Positions 50,710 through 56,815 of a stretch of DNA of 64,000 bases are shown here, in pieces. Under the pieces are notes generated by a model, which saw nothing but the letters and a program-made list of their open reading frames with translations, ran no database searches and was not told where the DNA came from. Source of the stretch: Lates calcarifer (taxonomy: Eukaryota > Chordata > Actinopteri > Centropomidae); NCBI RefSeq assembly GCF_001640805.2, contig NC_066849.1:20794226-20858225 (forward strand), read 5' to 3'. How positions within the stretch are numbered: the stretch's first letter is position 1; each line of letters starts with the position of its first letter. The translations under genes were made by a program, and so were the position numbers.

Positions 50710-51282
50710 CATGCCTACATGCAATCATGATTGACTTGCAACCAGACGCCAGAAATTCTGTGCATAGTTTTCCAATCTGGGACCAAAATGGCACACACAA
50801 ATTCTGACTTGTGGATTCAGGGTCATTTAAAACAAATCTCCCAATTCTGCCGCCGCTATGTTTGTTTCCAAAAAGATACCACTCTTCTCTTCAAGCCTTC
50901 TTGTGCTGCCTGACAGCAGCTCTGCACTCATATTGTGAGCGAAGGGAGGAAGAGAGACAGAGCACAGACGAATGGAAAAACAGAACTTCAAAGCCAATGA
51001 GACAGCAGCCGCAGAATTTTAATAAACTCTCTCTTTCCTCTGATGGCAAGTGTATGTGTGTGTGTGTGTTCATTGCTACTGAATTGAAACCTACACAAGG
51101 CCACAAACAGACACCATCCATGGCACATGCATGCACAACCAGGCAGGTACACTCAGACACACACATACACACACACACACACACACACTCAGAGGAAAGT
51201 AGAAGCCTTTGTTACTCACCTGCTGCACTTCTGTCTCTCCGTTTGATGTCTTCTCGGTGTACACAAACGAGTTGAAAATCCT
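4422..51282 (-). CDS. cachd1: cachd1, alpha2delta-like membrane protein (exons 2-27, 5' partial)
   Basis: Spliced CDS of 26 exons; the joined exons give 1227 residues plus TGA in one open frame, and all junctions are GT-AG. Recognised as CACHD1 by collinear near-identity to the vertebrate protein, for example [11 protein letters not shown] (exon 2), [20 protein letters not shown] (exon 5), [20 protein letters not shown] (exon 10) and [16 protein letters not shown] (exon 27). Domain order: N-terminal VWA_N-like part (about 1-150), VWA (about 160-400), Cache 1 (about 418-500), Cache 2 (about 735-820), Cys-rich stalk (860-1032), one helix (about 1048-1068), cytoplasmic tail of about 160 residues. 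Eight N-glycosylation sequons are visible in the ectodomain. From the literature, CACHD1 modulates Cav3 and Cav2.2 calcium channels and binds Frizzled/LRP6 Wnt receptors. Unlike GPI-anchored alpha2delta proteins it has a true helix and tail. The mammalian protein is about 1274 residues, so only exon 1 (about 65 residues with the signal peptide) is missing. Confidence 0.97.
6425..6770 (+). repeat. teleost dispersed repeat, family 1, copy A
   Basis: Contains the alternating GCATGCTAAC / GTTAGCATGCTAAC / GCTAATTAGCA words followed by a GTCATGAACCAAAGTAT segment and GGAGCTAGATGAAAAGTCAG, an order shared with many fish genomic repeats I recognise. The beginning recurs at 33050-33235 in the same orientation, and the middle at 42455-42596 in reverse orientation. 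Family name not assigned. Confidence 0.75.
7535..7860 (+). repeat. teleost dispersed repeat, family 2, degraded copy
   Basis: Starts GTTAGCTTAGCTTAGCATA and later has AGCTCAATTAACATGTAAT, a CTGTCCAAAAACCAAA segment and GTGGTTTTACAGGG, the order of an abundant fish repeat whose other copies are at 43183-43560 and 43795-43935. Diverged, with no ORF. Confidence 0.6.
9104..9530. mobile_element. MITE-like element with 15-bp terminal inverted repeats
   Basis: The left end TGAGTGTGTTTACAT (9104-9118) is matched exactly by the inverted right end ATGTAAACACACTCA (9516-9530), with partial matching further in. No coding capacity; no clear target-site duplication visible. Two perfect hairpins lie inside: 9385-9408 (10-bp arms, 4-nt loop) and 9411-9449 (17-bp arms GACCTTATCCAGGTTTC, 5-nt loop). 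Resembles non-autonomous fish DNA transposons; superfamily not determined. Confidence 0.75.
9411..9449. repeat. perfect 17-bp inverted repeat (hairpin)
   Basis: Arms 9411-9427 and 9433-9449 are exact reverse complements around TGATG. Part of the MITE above. It would fold in the cachd1 pre-mRNA on either strand. Confidence 0.9.
10386..10491. repeat. compound TA/CA microsatellite
   Basis: Mixed TA and CATA units pass into an uninterrupted CA run ending at 10491, about 100 bp before exon 26's donor side. Any long open frames through it are low-complexity Cys/Val or His/Thr artefacts. Confidence 0.95.
10591..10692 (-). CDS. cachd1: cachd1 exon 26, cytoplasmic tail
   Basis: 102 nt encoding residues 1113-1146 plus one base of Gly1147: [19 protein letters not shown], then [15 protein letters not shown]. 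It contains a four-arginine run (1132-1135) before a Ser/Thr-rich conserved block. The acceptor TTTCAG is followed by TCAG; reading continues in frame from the first AG. Donor GTGAGG. Confidence 0.96.
10860..10937 (-). CDS. cachd1: cachd1 exon 25, cytoplasmic tail
   Basis: 78 nt encoding residues 1087-1112 plus one base of Ile1113: [27 protein letters not shown] highly charged, probably disordered segment. Donor GTAAGT; symmetric phase (1 to 1). Confidence 0.95.
10938..11728 (-). other. cachd1: cachd1 intron 24
   Basis: 791 nt with a short GA tract at 11681-11705 close to the donor of exon 24. No other feature seen. Confidence 0.9.
11729..11890 (-). CDS. cachd1: cachd1 exon 24, transmembrane helix
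   Basis: 162 nt encoding residues 1033-1086 plus one base of Glu1087: [13 protein letters not shown], then the helix [18 protein letters not shown], then [18 protein letters not shown]. The helix (about 1048-1068) is followed by a basic, His-rich stop-transfer segment. A single exon of symmetric phase (1 to 1) holds the entire membrane anchor. Donor GTGAGT, acceptor CTGCAG. Confidence 0.97.
11891..12291 (-). other. cachd1: cachd1 intron 23
   Basis: 401 nt, donor GTATGT, acceptor CTGCAG. Nothing else seen. Confidence 0.9.
12292..12443 (-). CDS. cachd1: cachd1 exon 23, stalk
   Basis: 152 nt encoding residues 982-1032 plus one base of Asp1033: [70 protein letters not shown] is close to the PSI-like Cys motif of CACHD1. 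The exon end (YADGLGLL) is more diverged than the rest. Confidence 0.96.
12444..12970 (-). other. cachd1: cachd1 intron 22
   Basis: 527 nt, weak donor GTGCAC, with a short CT tract near 12666-12683. No gene seen. Confidence 0.9.
12971..13087 (-). CDS. cachd1: cachd1 exon 22, stalk
   Basis: 117 nt encoding residues 943-981 plus two bases of Ser982: [20 protein letters not shown], then [19 protein letters not shown]. The last residues (YTS) replace the mammalian LES. The donor GTGCAC is weak; phase 2 at both ends. Confidence 0.95.
13088..14126 (-). other. cachd1: cachd1 intron 21
   Basis: 1039 nt, unusual-looking donor GTCAGT but consistent reading frame. The first part is purine-rich on the given strand (13470-13590). 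No gene seen. Confidence 0.9.
14127..14213 (-). CDS. cachd1: cachd1 exon 21, Cys-rich stalk
   Basis: 87 nt encoding residues 914-942 plus two bases of Arg943: [28 protein letters not shown]. Five cysteines in fifteen residues and the sequon NLT. Symmetric phase (2 to 2). Confidence 0.96.
14475..14635 (-). CDS. cachd1: cachd1 exon 20, start of Cys-rich stalk
   Basis: 161 nt encoding residues 861-913 plus two bases of Arg914: [53 protein letters not shown]. Six cysteines and a sequon (NET); this resembles the conserved Cys segment before the membrane in alpha2delta proteins. Confidence 0.96.
14636..15150 (-). other. cachd1: cachd1 intron 19
   Basis: 515 nt, GT-AG. No repeat or coding signal recognised. 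Confidence 0.9.
15151..15267 (-). CDS. cachd1: cachd1 exon 19
   Basis: 117 nt, 39 codons, phase 0 at both ends (822-860): [39 protein letters not shown]. Sequon NTS near the end. Donor GTAAGT, acceptor GGCAG. Confidence 0.96.
15563..15662 (-). CDS. cachd1: cachd1 exon 18, Cache 2
   Basis: 100 nt encoding residues 788-821: [45 protein letters not shown] is the Cache turn, equivalent to the G-Y-x-x-x-HP of exon 11. Donor GTAAAG, phase 0. Confidence 0.96.
15663..16345 (-). other. cachd1: cachd1 intron 17
   Basis: 683 nt with a strongly purine-rich stretch on the given strand (about 15937-16055), i.e. a long pyrimidine tract in the transcript. No gene seen. Confidence 0.9.
16346..16468 (-). CDS. 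cachd1: cachd1 exon 17, Cache 2
   Basis: 123 nt encoding residues 747-787 plus two bases of Arg788: [20 protein letters not shown], then [32 protein letters not shown] is near-invariant in CACHD1. The residues just after the acceptor (SQMAPGY) differ from the mammalian form. Confidence 0.96.
16469..17334 (-). other. cachd1: cachd1 intron 16
   Basis: 866 nt, GT-AG, ordinary intronic sequence with nothing recognised. Confidence 0.9.
17335..17445 (-). CDS. cachd1: cachd1 exon 16, Cache 2
   Basis: 111 nt encoding residues 710-746 plus two bases of Ser747: [20 protein letters not shown], then [14 protein letters not shown]. It completes the RRQWY motif begun in exon 15 and carries the Cache strand pattern. 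The donor GTAAGA follows TCGAG. Confidence 0.96.
17446..17759 (-). other. cachd1: cachd1 intron 15
   Basis: 314 nt, GT-AG, with a C-rich patch on the given strand at 17715-17732. Nothing else seen. Confidence 0.9.
17760..17941 (-). CDS. cachd1: cachd1 exon 15
   Basis: 182 nt encoding residues 650-709 plus two bases of Trp710: [50 protein letters not shown]. The DPTRRQW(Y) motif at the exon junction is the Cache-domain signature shared with alpha2delta (there D..RRPWY). Confidence 0.96.
17942..18874 (-). other. cachd1: cachd1 intron 14
   Basis: 933 nt, GT-AG. No recognised repeat; no gene. Confidence 0.9.
18875..19017 (-). CDS. cachd1: cachd1 exon 14
   Basis: 143 nt encoding residues 602-649: [20 protein letters not shown], then [19 protein letters not shown] and LIANPGLK. 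Phase 0 at the 3' end with donor GTACAC. Intron 13, separating it from exon 13, is 124 nt. Confidence 0.95.
19142..19310 (-). CDS. cachd1: cachd1 exon 13
   Basis: 169 nt encoding residues 546-601 plus one base of Glu602: [20 protein letters not shown], then [20 protein letters not shown] and CLHFKQLAT. Highly conserved inter-Cache segment. Acceptor TCTAG, donor GTAAGG. Confidence 0.95.
19311..21369 (-). other. cachd1: cachd1 intron 12
   Basis: 2059 nt. Contains a MITE-like repeat close to exon 12 (20820-21310); the remainder is unremarkable. Confidence 0.9.
20820..21310. mobile_element. degraded MITE-like repeat
   Basis: Has opposed AT-rich ends, CAAATCCAATTTTTTTTT near 20847 and AACAAAAAAATCTGATTTG near 21263-21281, which are imperfect inverted copies. 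Between them are repeated AGATCTGAT and TTCACA(C/T)-type words typical of a common fish repeat. No ORF. Ends are approximate. Confidence 0.55.
21370..21487 (-). CDS. cachd1: cachd1 exon 12
   Basis: 118 nt encoding residues 506-545: [38 protein letters not shown]. Two sequons (NSS, NVS). It links the two Cache repeats. Acceptor CTGCAG, donor GTAGGT, phase 0 at the 3' end. Confidence 0.95.
21629..21752 (-). CDS. cachd1: cachd1 exon 11, Cache 1
   Basis: 124 nt encoding residues 465-505 plus two bases of Ser506: [19 protein letters not shown], then [11 protein letters not shown] and VRQNIL. G-Y-x-x-x-HP is the Cache-type turn also seen in alpha2delta proteins. The only notable change from mammals is around GFPA. 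Intron 11 to the next exon is just 141 nt. Confidence 0.96.
21753..24608 (-). other. cachd1: cachd1 intron 10
   Basis: 2.9 kb. Contains a 23-nt poly-C run (22029-22051) followed by poly-A. The stretch 23700-24100, with repeated CAAGACC-type words near 23950-23990, looks like an old dispersed repeat, but I cannot place it. The open frames here (up to 157 codons) resemble no protein I know. Confidence 0.85.
22029..22062. repeat. poly-C / poly-A tract
   Basis: 23 consecutive C followed by 11 A. The exact length is likely uncertain in any assembly. In the transcript orientation this is U-rich then a long G run. Confidence 0.9.
24609..24758 (-). CDS. cachd1: cachd1 exon 10, Cache 1
   Basis: 150 nt encoding residues 415-464 plus one base of Gly465: [35 protein letters not shown], then [15 protein letters not shown]. 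The VGVD...Y..F.ID..G pattern is typical of a Cache (PAS-like extracellular sensor) fold. Phase 1 at both ends. Confidence 0.97.
24759..25674 (-). other. cachd1: cachd1 intron 9
   Basis: 916 nt, of which 25001-25352 is a deleted Tc1-type transposon. Donor GTGAGT. Confidence 0.9.
25001..25352 (+). mobile_element. internally deleted Tc1/mariner-type element
   Basis: Opposed ends ACTGTGTAAAAGTTTTAGGC (25001-25020) and, inverted at the right, ACTGTGCAAAAAGTTTTGGG (25352-25333) define the element. Inside, 25093-25131 reads [13 protein letters not shown] in one frame, matching the second catalytic Asp region (D-N-D-P-x-H-T-A) of Tc1-like transposases. A later CACACCAAATATTGACTTGA segment also fits the family. 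Most of the transposase gene is gone. Confidence 0.8.
25675..25959 (-). CDS. cachd1: cachd1 exon 9, VWA end and linker, with insertion
   Basis: 285 nt, the longest internal exon, encoding residues 320-414 plus one base of Gly415. It begins [19 protein letters not shown] and ends with [27 protein letters not shown] and [11 protein letters not shown], all strongly CACHD1-like. Between KYGVDRTA (about 341-348) and VVKGSMM (about 369) sits a Ser/Ala/Gly-rich stretch, [20 protein letters not shown], which I do not recall in the mammalian protein. Frame is kept through it. Confidence 0.95.
27300..27346. repeat. CA microsatellite (interrupted)
   Basis: ACACAA and CACA units with several interruptions. 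Confidence 0.85.
27422..27500. repeat. CA microsatellite (interrupted by CCA units)
   Basis: CA runs broken by regularly placed extra C residues, giving CACACC units, ending in CATATACACACACC. Confidence 0.9.
27765..27797. repeat. TG microsatellite
   Basis: About 16 uninterrupted TG units. Confidence 0.95.
28511..28660 (-). CDS. cachd1: cachd1 exon 8, VWA domain
   Basis: 150 nt encoding residues 270-319 plus one base of Glu320. It contains [13 protein letters not shown]; canonical alpha2delta VWA domains carry a Thr-Asp-Gly metal-site motif here, but this protein has Ser-Ser-Gly (279-281). It ends in [13 protein letters not shown] with the sequon NNS. Phase 1 at both ends. Confidence 0.96.
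28789..29005 (-). CDS. cachd1: cachd1 exon 7, VWA domain
   Basis: 217 nt encoding residues 198-269 plus one base of Thr270: [20 protein letters not shown], then [14 protein letters not shown] and [14 protein letters not shown]. It carries the sequon NTT. The stretch just before the exon end (TTSLSKQST) is the most diverged part relative to mammals and corresponds to a surface loop. Introns 6 and 7 are only 134 and 128 nt. Confidence 0.96.
29140..29284 (-). CDS. cachd1: cachd1 exon 6, start of VWA domain
   Basis: 145 nt encoding residues 149-197. It holds the first VWA strand and MIDAS loop: [12 protein letters not shown] (Asp168, Gly170, Ser172), a DxGxS form of the usual DxSxS. It continues through the first helix to AIDEHDK. 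Acceptor GCACAG, donor GTTGGT. Confidence 0.97.
29285..30936 (-). other. cachd1: cachd1 intron 5
   Basis: 1652 nt with an atypical donor GTATCC. It includes a G-rich run on the given strand at 30260-30284. No gene or transposon recognised. Confidence 0.9.
30937..31063 (-). CDS. cachd1: cachd1 exon 5
   Basis: 127 nt encoding residues 107-148 plus two bases of Arg149: [20 protein letters not shown], then [11 protein letters not shown] and KGSYEHRS. This [17 protein letters not shown] block is the hallmark C-terminal end of the VWA_N-like region in CACHD1. The donor is weak (CAG followed by GTATCC). Confidence 0.96.
31064..36189 (-). other. cachd1: cachd1 intron 4
   Basis: 5.1 kb, weak donor GTTCGT. 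Contains repeat family 1 copy B (33050-33235). Purine-rich and pyrimidine-rich stretches at 33640-34180. No gene seen. Confidence 0.9.
33050..33235 (+). repeat. teleost dispersed repeat, family 1, copy B (5' part)
   Basis: CATGCTAACATGCTCACAGT, TGATGTTTAGCAGGTAAT, TTGGCTAATTAGCACTAAAC and GAATGCCATGAGTTTTACAG in the same order as copy A at 6425-6770; truncated at its right side. Confidence 0.75.
36190..36296 (-). CDS. cachd1: cachd1 exon 4
   Basis: 107 nt encoding residues 71-106 plus one base of Val107: [20 protein letters not shown] and then [14 protein letters not shown]. It contains an N-glycosylation sequon (NVS) and a Cys pair. The donor is weak (CAG followed by GTTCGT). Confidence 0.95.
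37199..37540 (+). mobile_element. Tc1/mariner transposase remnant (3' end)
   Basis: Reads [14 protein letters not shown] at 37301-37342, matching the third catalytic motif (D-x-NPIE-x-x-W) of Tc1-like transposases, with the conserved W changed to G. Downstream, after a stop codon and a frame change, come VPET-like and A-R-G-G-P-like codons and a TTTGTCACCTGTCTGTA end, as in the intact family. Disabled. Confidence 0.75.
38701..38733. repeat. CA microsatellite
   Basis: CA run with one TA interruption. Confidence 0.95.
42440..42600 (-). repeat. teleost dispersed repeat, family 1, copy C (inverted)
   Basis: Contains AAGTGAAATATCTCAACAAC and TTTGGTTTATGACAAAATAC, the reverse complement of words in copy A (GTCATGAACCAAAGTAT). 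Opposite orientation to copies A and B. Confidence 0.65.
43183..43560 (+). repeat. teleost dispersed repeat, family 2, copy E
   Basis: TTAGCTTAGCATAAAGATCT, GAAACAGCTAGCCTCATTC, GCAATCTTTATGCTAAACTA, CTTCTGGCTCCAGC, then GGTATTGGGGAAATATGCTT in the order of the full-length family. About 380 bp, no ORF. Confidence 0.75.
43795..43935 (+). repeat. teleost dispersed repeat, family 2, 3' fragment
   Basis: AGTCTTTATGCTAAGCTAAG, CCAGCTGCTGACTCCAGC and GACAGGTATCGATCTTCCCA correspond to the 3' third of copy E, 250 bp downstream and in the same orientation. Confidence 0.7.
44698..44753. repeat. poly-C followed by CT microsatellite
   Basis: Eleven C then about 22 CT units with one CC interruption. 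Confidence 0.95.
45626..45774 (-). CDS. cachd1: cachd1 exon 3
   Basis: 149 nt encoding residues 22-70 plus two bases of Glu71. It reads [20 protein letters not shown], then a segment with a Cys pair (QDCCSIP) ending at MM. It belongs to the VWA_N-like region before the VWA fold. Acceptor GTGCAG, donor GTGAGT. Confidence 0.95.
47515..47730 (+). mobile_element. LINE reverse transcriptase ORF fragment (C-terminal end)
   Basis: One frame reads [20 protein letters not shown], then [19 protein letters not shown], then [20 protein letters not shown] and LR. This matches the tail seen after the RT domain in fish non-LTR elements (L2/CR1/Rex1-like), with its LNGLAPxYLxDL, PSRxLRS, LLxIPR, GDRAFSxxAPxxWNxLP and LR blocks. 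About 70 codons survive; the conserved Trp is lost. No 5' or 3' element end is visible. Confidence 0.75.
47728..47750. repeat. poly-T run
   Basis: 23 consecutive T immediately after the LINE fragment. Confidence 0.95.
50494..50527. repeat. CA microsatellite
   Basis: About 17 uninterrupted CA units. Confidence 0.95.
50674..50707. repeat. CA microsatellite
   Basis: About 17 uninterrupted CA units, 150 bp from the previous array. Confidence 0.95.
51156..51189. repeat. CA microsatellite 30 bp from exon 2
   Basis: Two CA runs joined by CATA; ends 31 nt downstream of the exon 2 donor in transcript order, so it appears as a GU repeat in the pre-mRNA near the splice site. Confidence 0.9.
51220..51282 (-). 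CDS. cachd1: cachd1 exon 2
   Basis: 63 nt, phase 0 at both ends, 21 residues (1-21) from [11 protein letters not shown] to the Gln pair. The acceptor CTACAG and donor GTGAGT flank it. This is the most 5' exon I can find; the residues normally before it (signal peptide and an ...EELG..TMQ-type end in mammals) are not encoded in the remaining 12.7 kb, so exon 1 lies beyond 64000. Confidence 0.95.
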
Positions 51283-54018
51283 CTGTAGAGAGACAGAGAG
51301 GGAGTGGAGCAGAGACAGTGAGGTTAGATGAAGAAGAATGCTGAAGATTCTGATTCAATAACTGAGAGCTTTGTTATTAACATGCTGAAATATCATCCAC
51401 AAAAATGTTTAGAAATGTAATGAAATGGTGAGAAGAGCATGACTGTAAAAGCACCATCACTGCGGGGATTTACAAACTATTGCATTATTGTTACCTGTCT
51501 ACTAATAGTCCAACCATTCACACCTTTTTTTCCAACTTCCTCACATTTGTAAAGAATCCAGTCAAACCATGACCTTTTTGCAGCCGCGTACTATTTGTGC
51601 TAATTAAGCCTGATGGCAATAATGAAGCTGCTACTGTGGCTGGGTACCAGACTTTGATTACTGACCAAATTTTGTCCATAGCAGTTAGAACTGAAAAAAA
51701 AGCCACAAGGTCGGCACTGAATGAATCTTGAACAATCTGATAAAAGAACATGTGTTATTCTGTGTCATAACATGTGCATACTCATCAAGTCTTAAACAAA
51801 AATCAGCATCTGAAACCGTCTATAGCCTGTCTTGCTGCACAGTAGTTAGCAAAGTTATGAATTTTCTGAATGTAAACTGTTAAACTTTTAATCTAGAGGT
51901 TTTACAAAACAATCTACATTATACTGCAGAGAAAGTCAAGAGCTCAAACAAGTCACCAAACCTTTCTATTACATCATTTGGGAAAGTGTAACTAAACTCA
52001 AAACACTAACAACCATGTTAATAAACCTTCACAATGCCAGATATTTTTATTTGTCAAGCAAACATGTAGCTAAAACAGCTACATTCCATGCAGGTGTTCA
52101 TCTGTTAAGGCTCTGGCATTGTGTTTTTTGGCTCACTGGCTTATTGGCACATCATAACATGTCAAACGCATTAGTTACACATTATATTTATTAGTCATAC
52201 CTGTGCTTCTCCTGCTACGACAAGTCACAATGTAGGGGAAAAAATTAATTAATCCATCGACATAATAGCATAATACACAGGATATAAAGTTAATGACTAA
52301 TTGTTTGGTGTTGTATCTGGAGGTTCCTGGTGTTGTGGGTGGTGTTGTATTATAACAGTGCCTAGAAAAATAGAGTGTGAGCACAGGAAATTAATATTAA
52401 CCAAACTGACTTCACTGAATCTAAGGTACCGTCATTATTCTAGATATGTGAGTTAAGGCCAACATTAGCGTTAGCGCTGGTGCATTTATCTGCGCAGACA
52501 GGTGCAGAGCCATTTTTTTATTACTGGTCCTGAGAGGAAGATAAAATTGTTTGTCTTCCATAACAACCCAACCCATAGACCCAGACAGTATGGTCCTGTC
52601 GTTTCCATCAGTTTCTAGGCTGGGGAGGAAAATGCGTCACCTGTCTGGAGATTGGCCGTAACGCAAAATGGTGGTTTTCATGAGCCCGAATCACAAGGTG
52701 ATGCTAAATTTCCCCATTTACCTTCCAGGCCCGAAGCATTTTAATAGTCCCTGATTTATATTGTTAAGTGAGTAGGAAGCAGAGCAGTACATTAAGGCAT
52801 GGAGAAAGTGAGTCCTGGTGTGACCTCAGCGCTCAGAGAGCAGCAGAAAAAAAACATTTTAAGAGCTCCTTGAATATGGACCTGCTCTGACATACACACA
52901 CACTAACACACAGGCATTTATTCAGTGGTCTCTTGGGTCCTATCAGCTAAATATTCTTTCTCTTACATACACACACACATTTCCCGAAACACAGGCAGCA
53001 GTACTATGTGGCAGCTACAAACACAGTAAAACTAATGTTTGTGTTGAGGCAGCAGGTAGGCAGGTGGTTCACTGTAAGCTGCCCCACTGCACACAAAGCC
53101 TTAAATTGCCTGGTTCCACACTGCACCCACTTCCTGCTGCCTGTCTGCACCTTTTGTCAGACACATTCCAGAGAACAGCAATTACCCAGAATGCACCACA
53201 TCCAACTTAACCTGGAGCCAATTCACCTCAGACTGTTATTGCCTGCTCACAGGTACACCTTTCCAACCTCTCAACGGATCTCTACAAAGCATGACAAAAC
53301 AAAGCAAAGTCTCATCAGTTTCACACACTCAAAGGTCAACATGAGCCGGTCTTTCAAGATGCTGTAGCTTCCTAAACATCAGAAGAGCCTAAGTTACTCC
53401 AAGATGCCTTAGTTCTATACCAACTCTTGCAGAGAAATGTAGCGTACTGGCATTGCATTGAGTGGGTCTGCAAGATAGGATTATTTTCCTGATTAATTGA
53501 TCATTCTTTTGGTCCATAACTCACCAGTGGAAAATGTGTATCCTTGTTTCTGACCAACAGTCTCTATACATTTAGATTACTACAGAGTCAGAGAAGGGGT
53601 GAATTCTGACATCTGAGAAGCCAAAACCAGAAAATATTTGCCACTTTTGCCTGAAAATTGTCTTAAATAATTAATCCAACATCAGGCAGCGACAGATGCG
53701 TCAAACAGATGCAACTGCTCACAGAAATCTCTTTACAATTCCCTCTTCTGGGTCATAATTAGGCCATTCAGCTCACACTTGAGTATCAAATGTAATTACT
53801 AAAAATGTGATTATGTCTAATATGGCCTATAAACATAGTGCTAATTGTCAATCTGTCTCCAACAGAACTTTAAGTGTTCACTTTTAATCCTGACTGTCTA
53901 TGTGGAGTCCACAGTCCTTTTTATGGTTGTTTTTGTGTGTATTGCTTTCATTTTACAGACTATGTGACAGTTGAGTAACAGTGGAGTGCTATACAAACAG
54001 TTTCATGATGTTATTATT

Positions 54019-54019
<1 letters not shown>

Positions 54020-54051
<32 letters not shown>
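54020..54051. repeat. CA microsatellite
   Basis: 16 uninterrupted CA units. Confidence 0.95.
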
Positions 54052-54054
<3 letters not shown>

Positions 54055-56148
54055 CTGCATATTTCACTACTGAGTTATTTGCAAAGTGCAAAACCAAGCC
54101 TAGACAGTCTACTGTTCCACACCCTTCTTAGTGGAAAAACAGCAGGTCCAAGATGTGGAGCTGTCAAATAAACATGAACAAGCACACATAAACAGAGCTG
54201 CCACTACTTAGCAGGAATCATGTGCTCTCAAAACACTACACTAACAAAAGGGAGGGGAAGTGGGAGGGGGGAGAAATAGGAACGGAGAAATTGTCTGTCT
54301 CCATTAATCCAGCAATTCTGAAAAAAAAAAAACTGGGAACAAATTCTGAAGAGAGAGAAAACTGCTGTTGTTGATTAGCCACAGGTTAGCTGTCTTTCCC
54401 CCAGTGCCTCGAGTGTTTGTTGTTGGAGCTGCTTTGCGGTTTTCACAGCTATGGAGCAGCCAGGGAGGAATGCTCGACTCTGAAACCTGAGAAGCCTGAG
54501 GCTGCCTGGGCCACCGTGGGCTTGTGGCCTCCCCTGACCCATAATCAAACAGTGAAACGTACACAGAAACACACACCAGTGCAGAGGCCATACAGACAGT
54601 TACACAGTGTCAGAAACACAGTTAAATGTCCCTAGACATCTTACTGCTATCTCCTCTGGATAAGGCTGAACAGTATGGAAAAAAATAAATATCATAAACA
54701 CTTAAAGACGATAAAAAATAAACATTTCAATTGGTCAGCTGATGACCAGCACACAAATGGGAACTTTTTTTTTTACCAGAGAAATCTAGCTTTATAAACA
54801 CGTTTTAAGGTTAACTCATTCAAAAATAAAAACTATAAATAGGATTCTCACAAAAACATTAAAATGGTGGATAATCAACATAAAGATGTCTAACTCATAA
54901 AAGCAGCCGGAAACACTCTATTTTCCTGAAACACAGCCACTCCATCTTAAACAGCAACTTTACGAACCCTTGGCCGCATTTATCAAGCTGTGGAGTGAAA
55001 TCATTTTGCAGCAATAGCATGTGGAGTGCACATACAGTCACAATCCTTCTGGATGACTAATGGCAGCTCTTTAATAATATCCACAATTCTGATGCCATGT
55101 CTAAGGAAACACCATAAAATGTATATTTGAGGCCGCAAAGCTCACAAAGAACTGCATTCAAACTCCTGTCCAGTGATCACAGAGCATCAGCCTTTGTCTC
55201 ATTAGGCCAGTTTTTAAATCCATCCACCTTGGGGTTAATCCCAACCACAGACGAGTGGTTCACAGGAATGGCTAAACCTCAGTGGAGGCTCAAACTGCAA
55301 GTTACAAAGATAACTACCGGAACCTGTGGTTTTTAAATCCTCTAGTTCGTCTGTTGTAATGACACAAGGTTGTGAGCTGCAAATATTAGAACTGCTTTAT
55401 CATTTAAACTCTTCTCCAGTTTTAACTAGACCCATAAGCTAACCTCCTCTCAACTGTAGGAAAAGTGGATGATTGAGCAGATTTAACCATCAAAGAAGAA
55501 CTTTTGCAACCTTGTCAGTTTCTGAGCACACTGTGAGCTTTAGTGCATGCTTTCAGTTTGCACTGCTGATGCATGAGTCCCATACAAAGTGACTCTAACC
55601 CTTTATAATTTTGTGTGTCTTTCTTGGCTCCTCTATCCTCTTCGCGCCCTGTTATAGCAGCTTATAATAATGGTTACTCCATGGGAACTTGCTATGTATA
55701 CGGCATCTGTTTAATTGGCCCAGCCTCTTCAGCTCCTCTGTCAGGCTCTCTTGAGGATGCCATAAACCACCCCAAGAGGCTCTTCTTTTAAGTGACTCTT
55801 TTGTTCTCAGCGGAGCACTGAATAAAATCCAGACGGATAACCGACAATACCAGTCGAAGGACAGGGACACTGAGAGTCACCCGTGTAGGTTTTGAGGGGA
55901 AAGACATGGAGAAATGAGAGATCACTGAGCATGGAAAAGAAATGCACAGCAAGGAAAGACAGGAAACAAGAAGCAAGAGTGAGAAGGGAAAGAAAAAAGG
56001 AAGGAAAAGAGGAGAGAGGAAGTGGAGGCCAACTGCAGTGGGAGGGCTGAATTGGGAGTAAACCTATTAGTAATTCACCCATCATCAAAGGCCAGAGTGG
56101 AGCCGTGAAACACACTAACTTGGAATTGGACTGGAGTGCATGTAGACA

Positions 56149-56175
56149 CCCACACCCACCCACCCACCCCCACCC
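56149..56175 (-). other. G-quadruplex-forming motif
   Basis: Six runs of three or more C on the given strand separated mostly by single A, so the gene's sense strand and its pre-mRNA carry six G-runs with one-base loops (one loop is three bases). This is a textbook stable G4 pattern. Confidence 0.8.
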
Positions 56176-56280
56176 ATTAATCCTGTCTTCAGGGCTTGTT
56201 GATCAGTGGTCCAAGGTTTTATCTGTGAACACACTGGAGGGCAAGACAGGAGCATCACTTGGGTGGGGCACATGCTGAAA

Positions 56281-56307
56281 GTGTGTGTGTGTGTGTGTGT
56301 GTGTGTT
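56281..56307. repeat. GT microsatellite
   Basis: About 13 GT units. Confidence 0.95.
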
Positions 56308-56784
56308 TATGTAAGTCAAGGTGACTACGTGCCAACTGTCAATCAAATAAATATGCGGGCTATGTATAAGGAAACATGCACAGGCCTATTGCGAATGTGT
56401 GTGTGTGTAGCTCATGCTCTGCTCATCTCATTGTAGGAAATTACGATGGATGTGAACGTCTCTCTCACACACATACACACATACACATTTCACATCCACG
56501 CATTAGGCTACAGTGTAGATGTTTTGGAGCTGTAGGGGCTGAGATTGGTTTCAATACAACTGACAGATAAAAGCCTAAAGCCCAAGGGACAGTAACTGCT
56601 GCTTCCTCCGTGCTGCTGGTATACAGCTCAGCCTCTCTCCTTCCTTCAGTATTTCACCCCCTCCCTCACCCCCCCATTGCTTTTTCCTCTCTCCCTCACT
56701 CCCTCCCTGCTCCCAGCCAACTCTCCGCTCATTGCACTACAAAGGGTTGGAGCTGAGGATACGGCATCAGAGCTTCGCCTCTGA

Positions 56785-56788
<4 letters not shown>

Positions 56789-56815
<27 letters not shown>
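56789..56815. repeat. TG microsatellite
   Basis: About 13 TG units followed by a T run. Confidence 0.95.

Larger units (their letters stand above)
45775..51219 (-). other. cachd1: cachd1 intron 2
   Basis: 5.4 kb. Holds a LINE ORF fragment (47515-47730) next to a poly-T run (47728-47750), and CA microsatellites near exon 2 (50494-50527, 50674-50707, 51156-51189). The unique stretches 48000-48190 and 49860-50290 look less degenerate than their surroundings. No gene seen. Confidence 0.9.
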
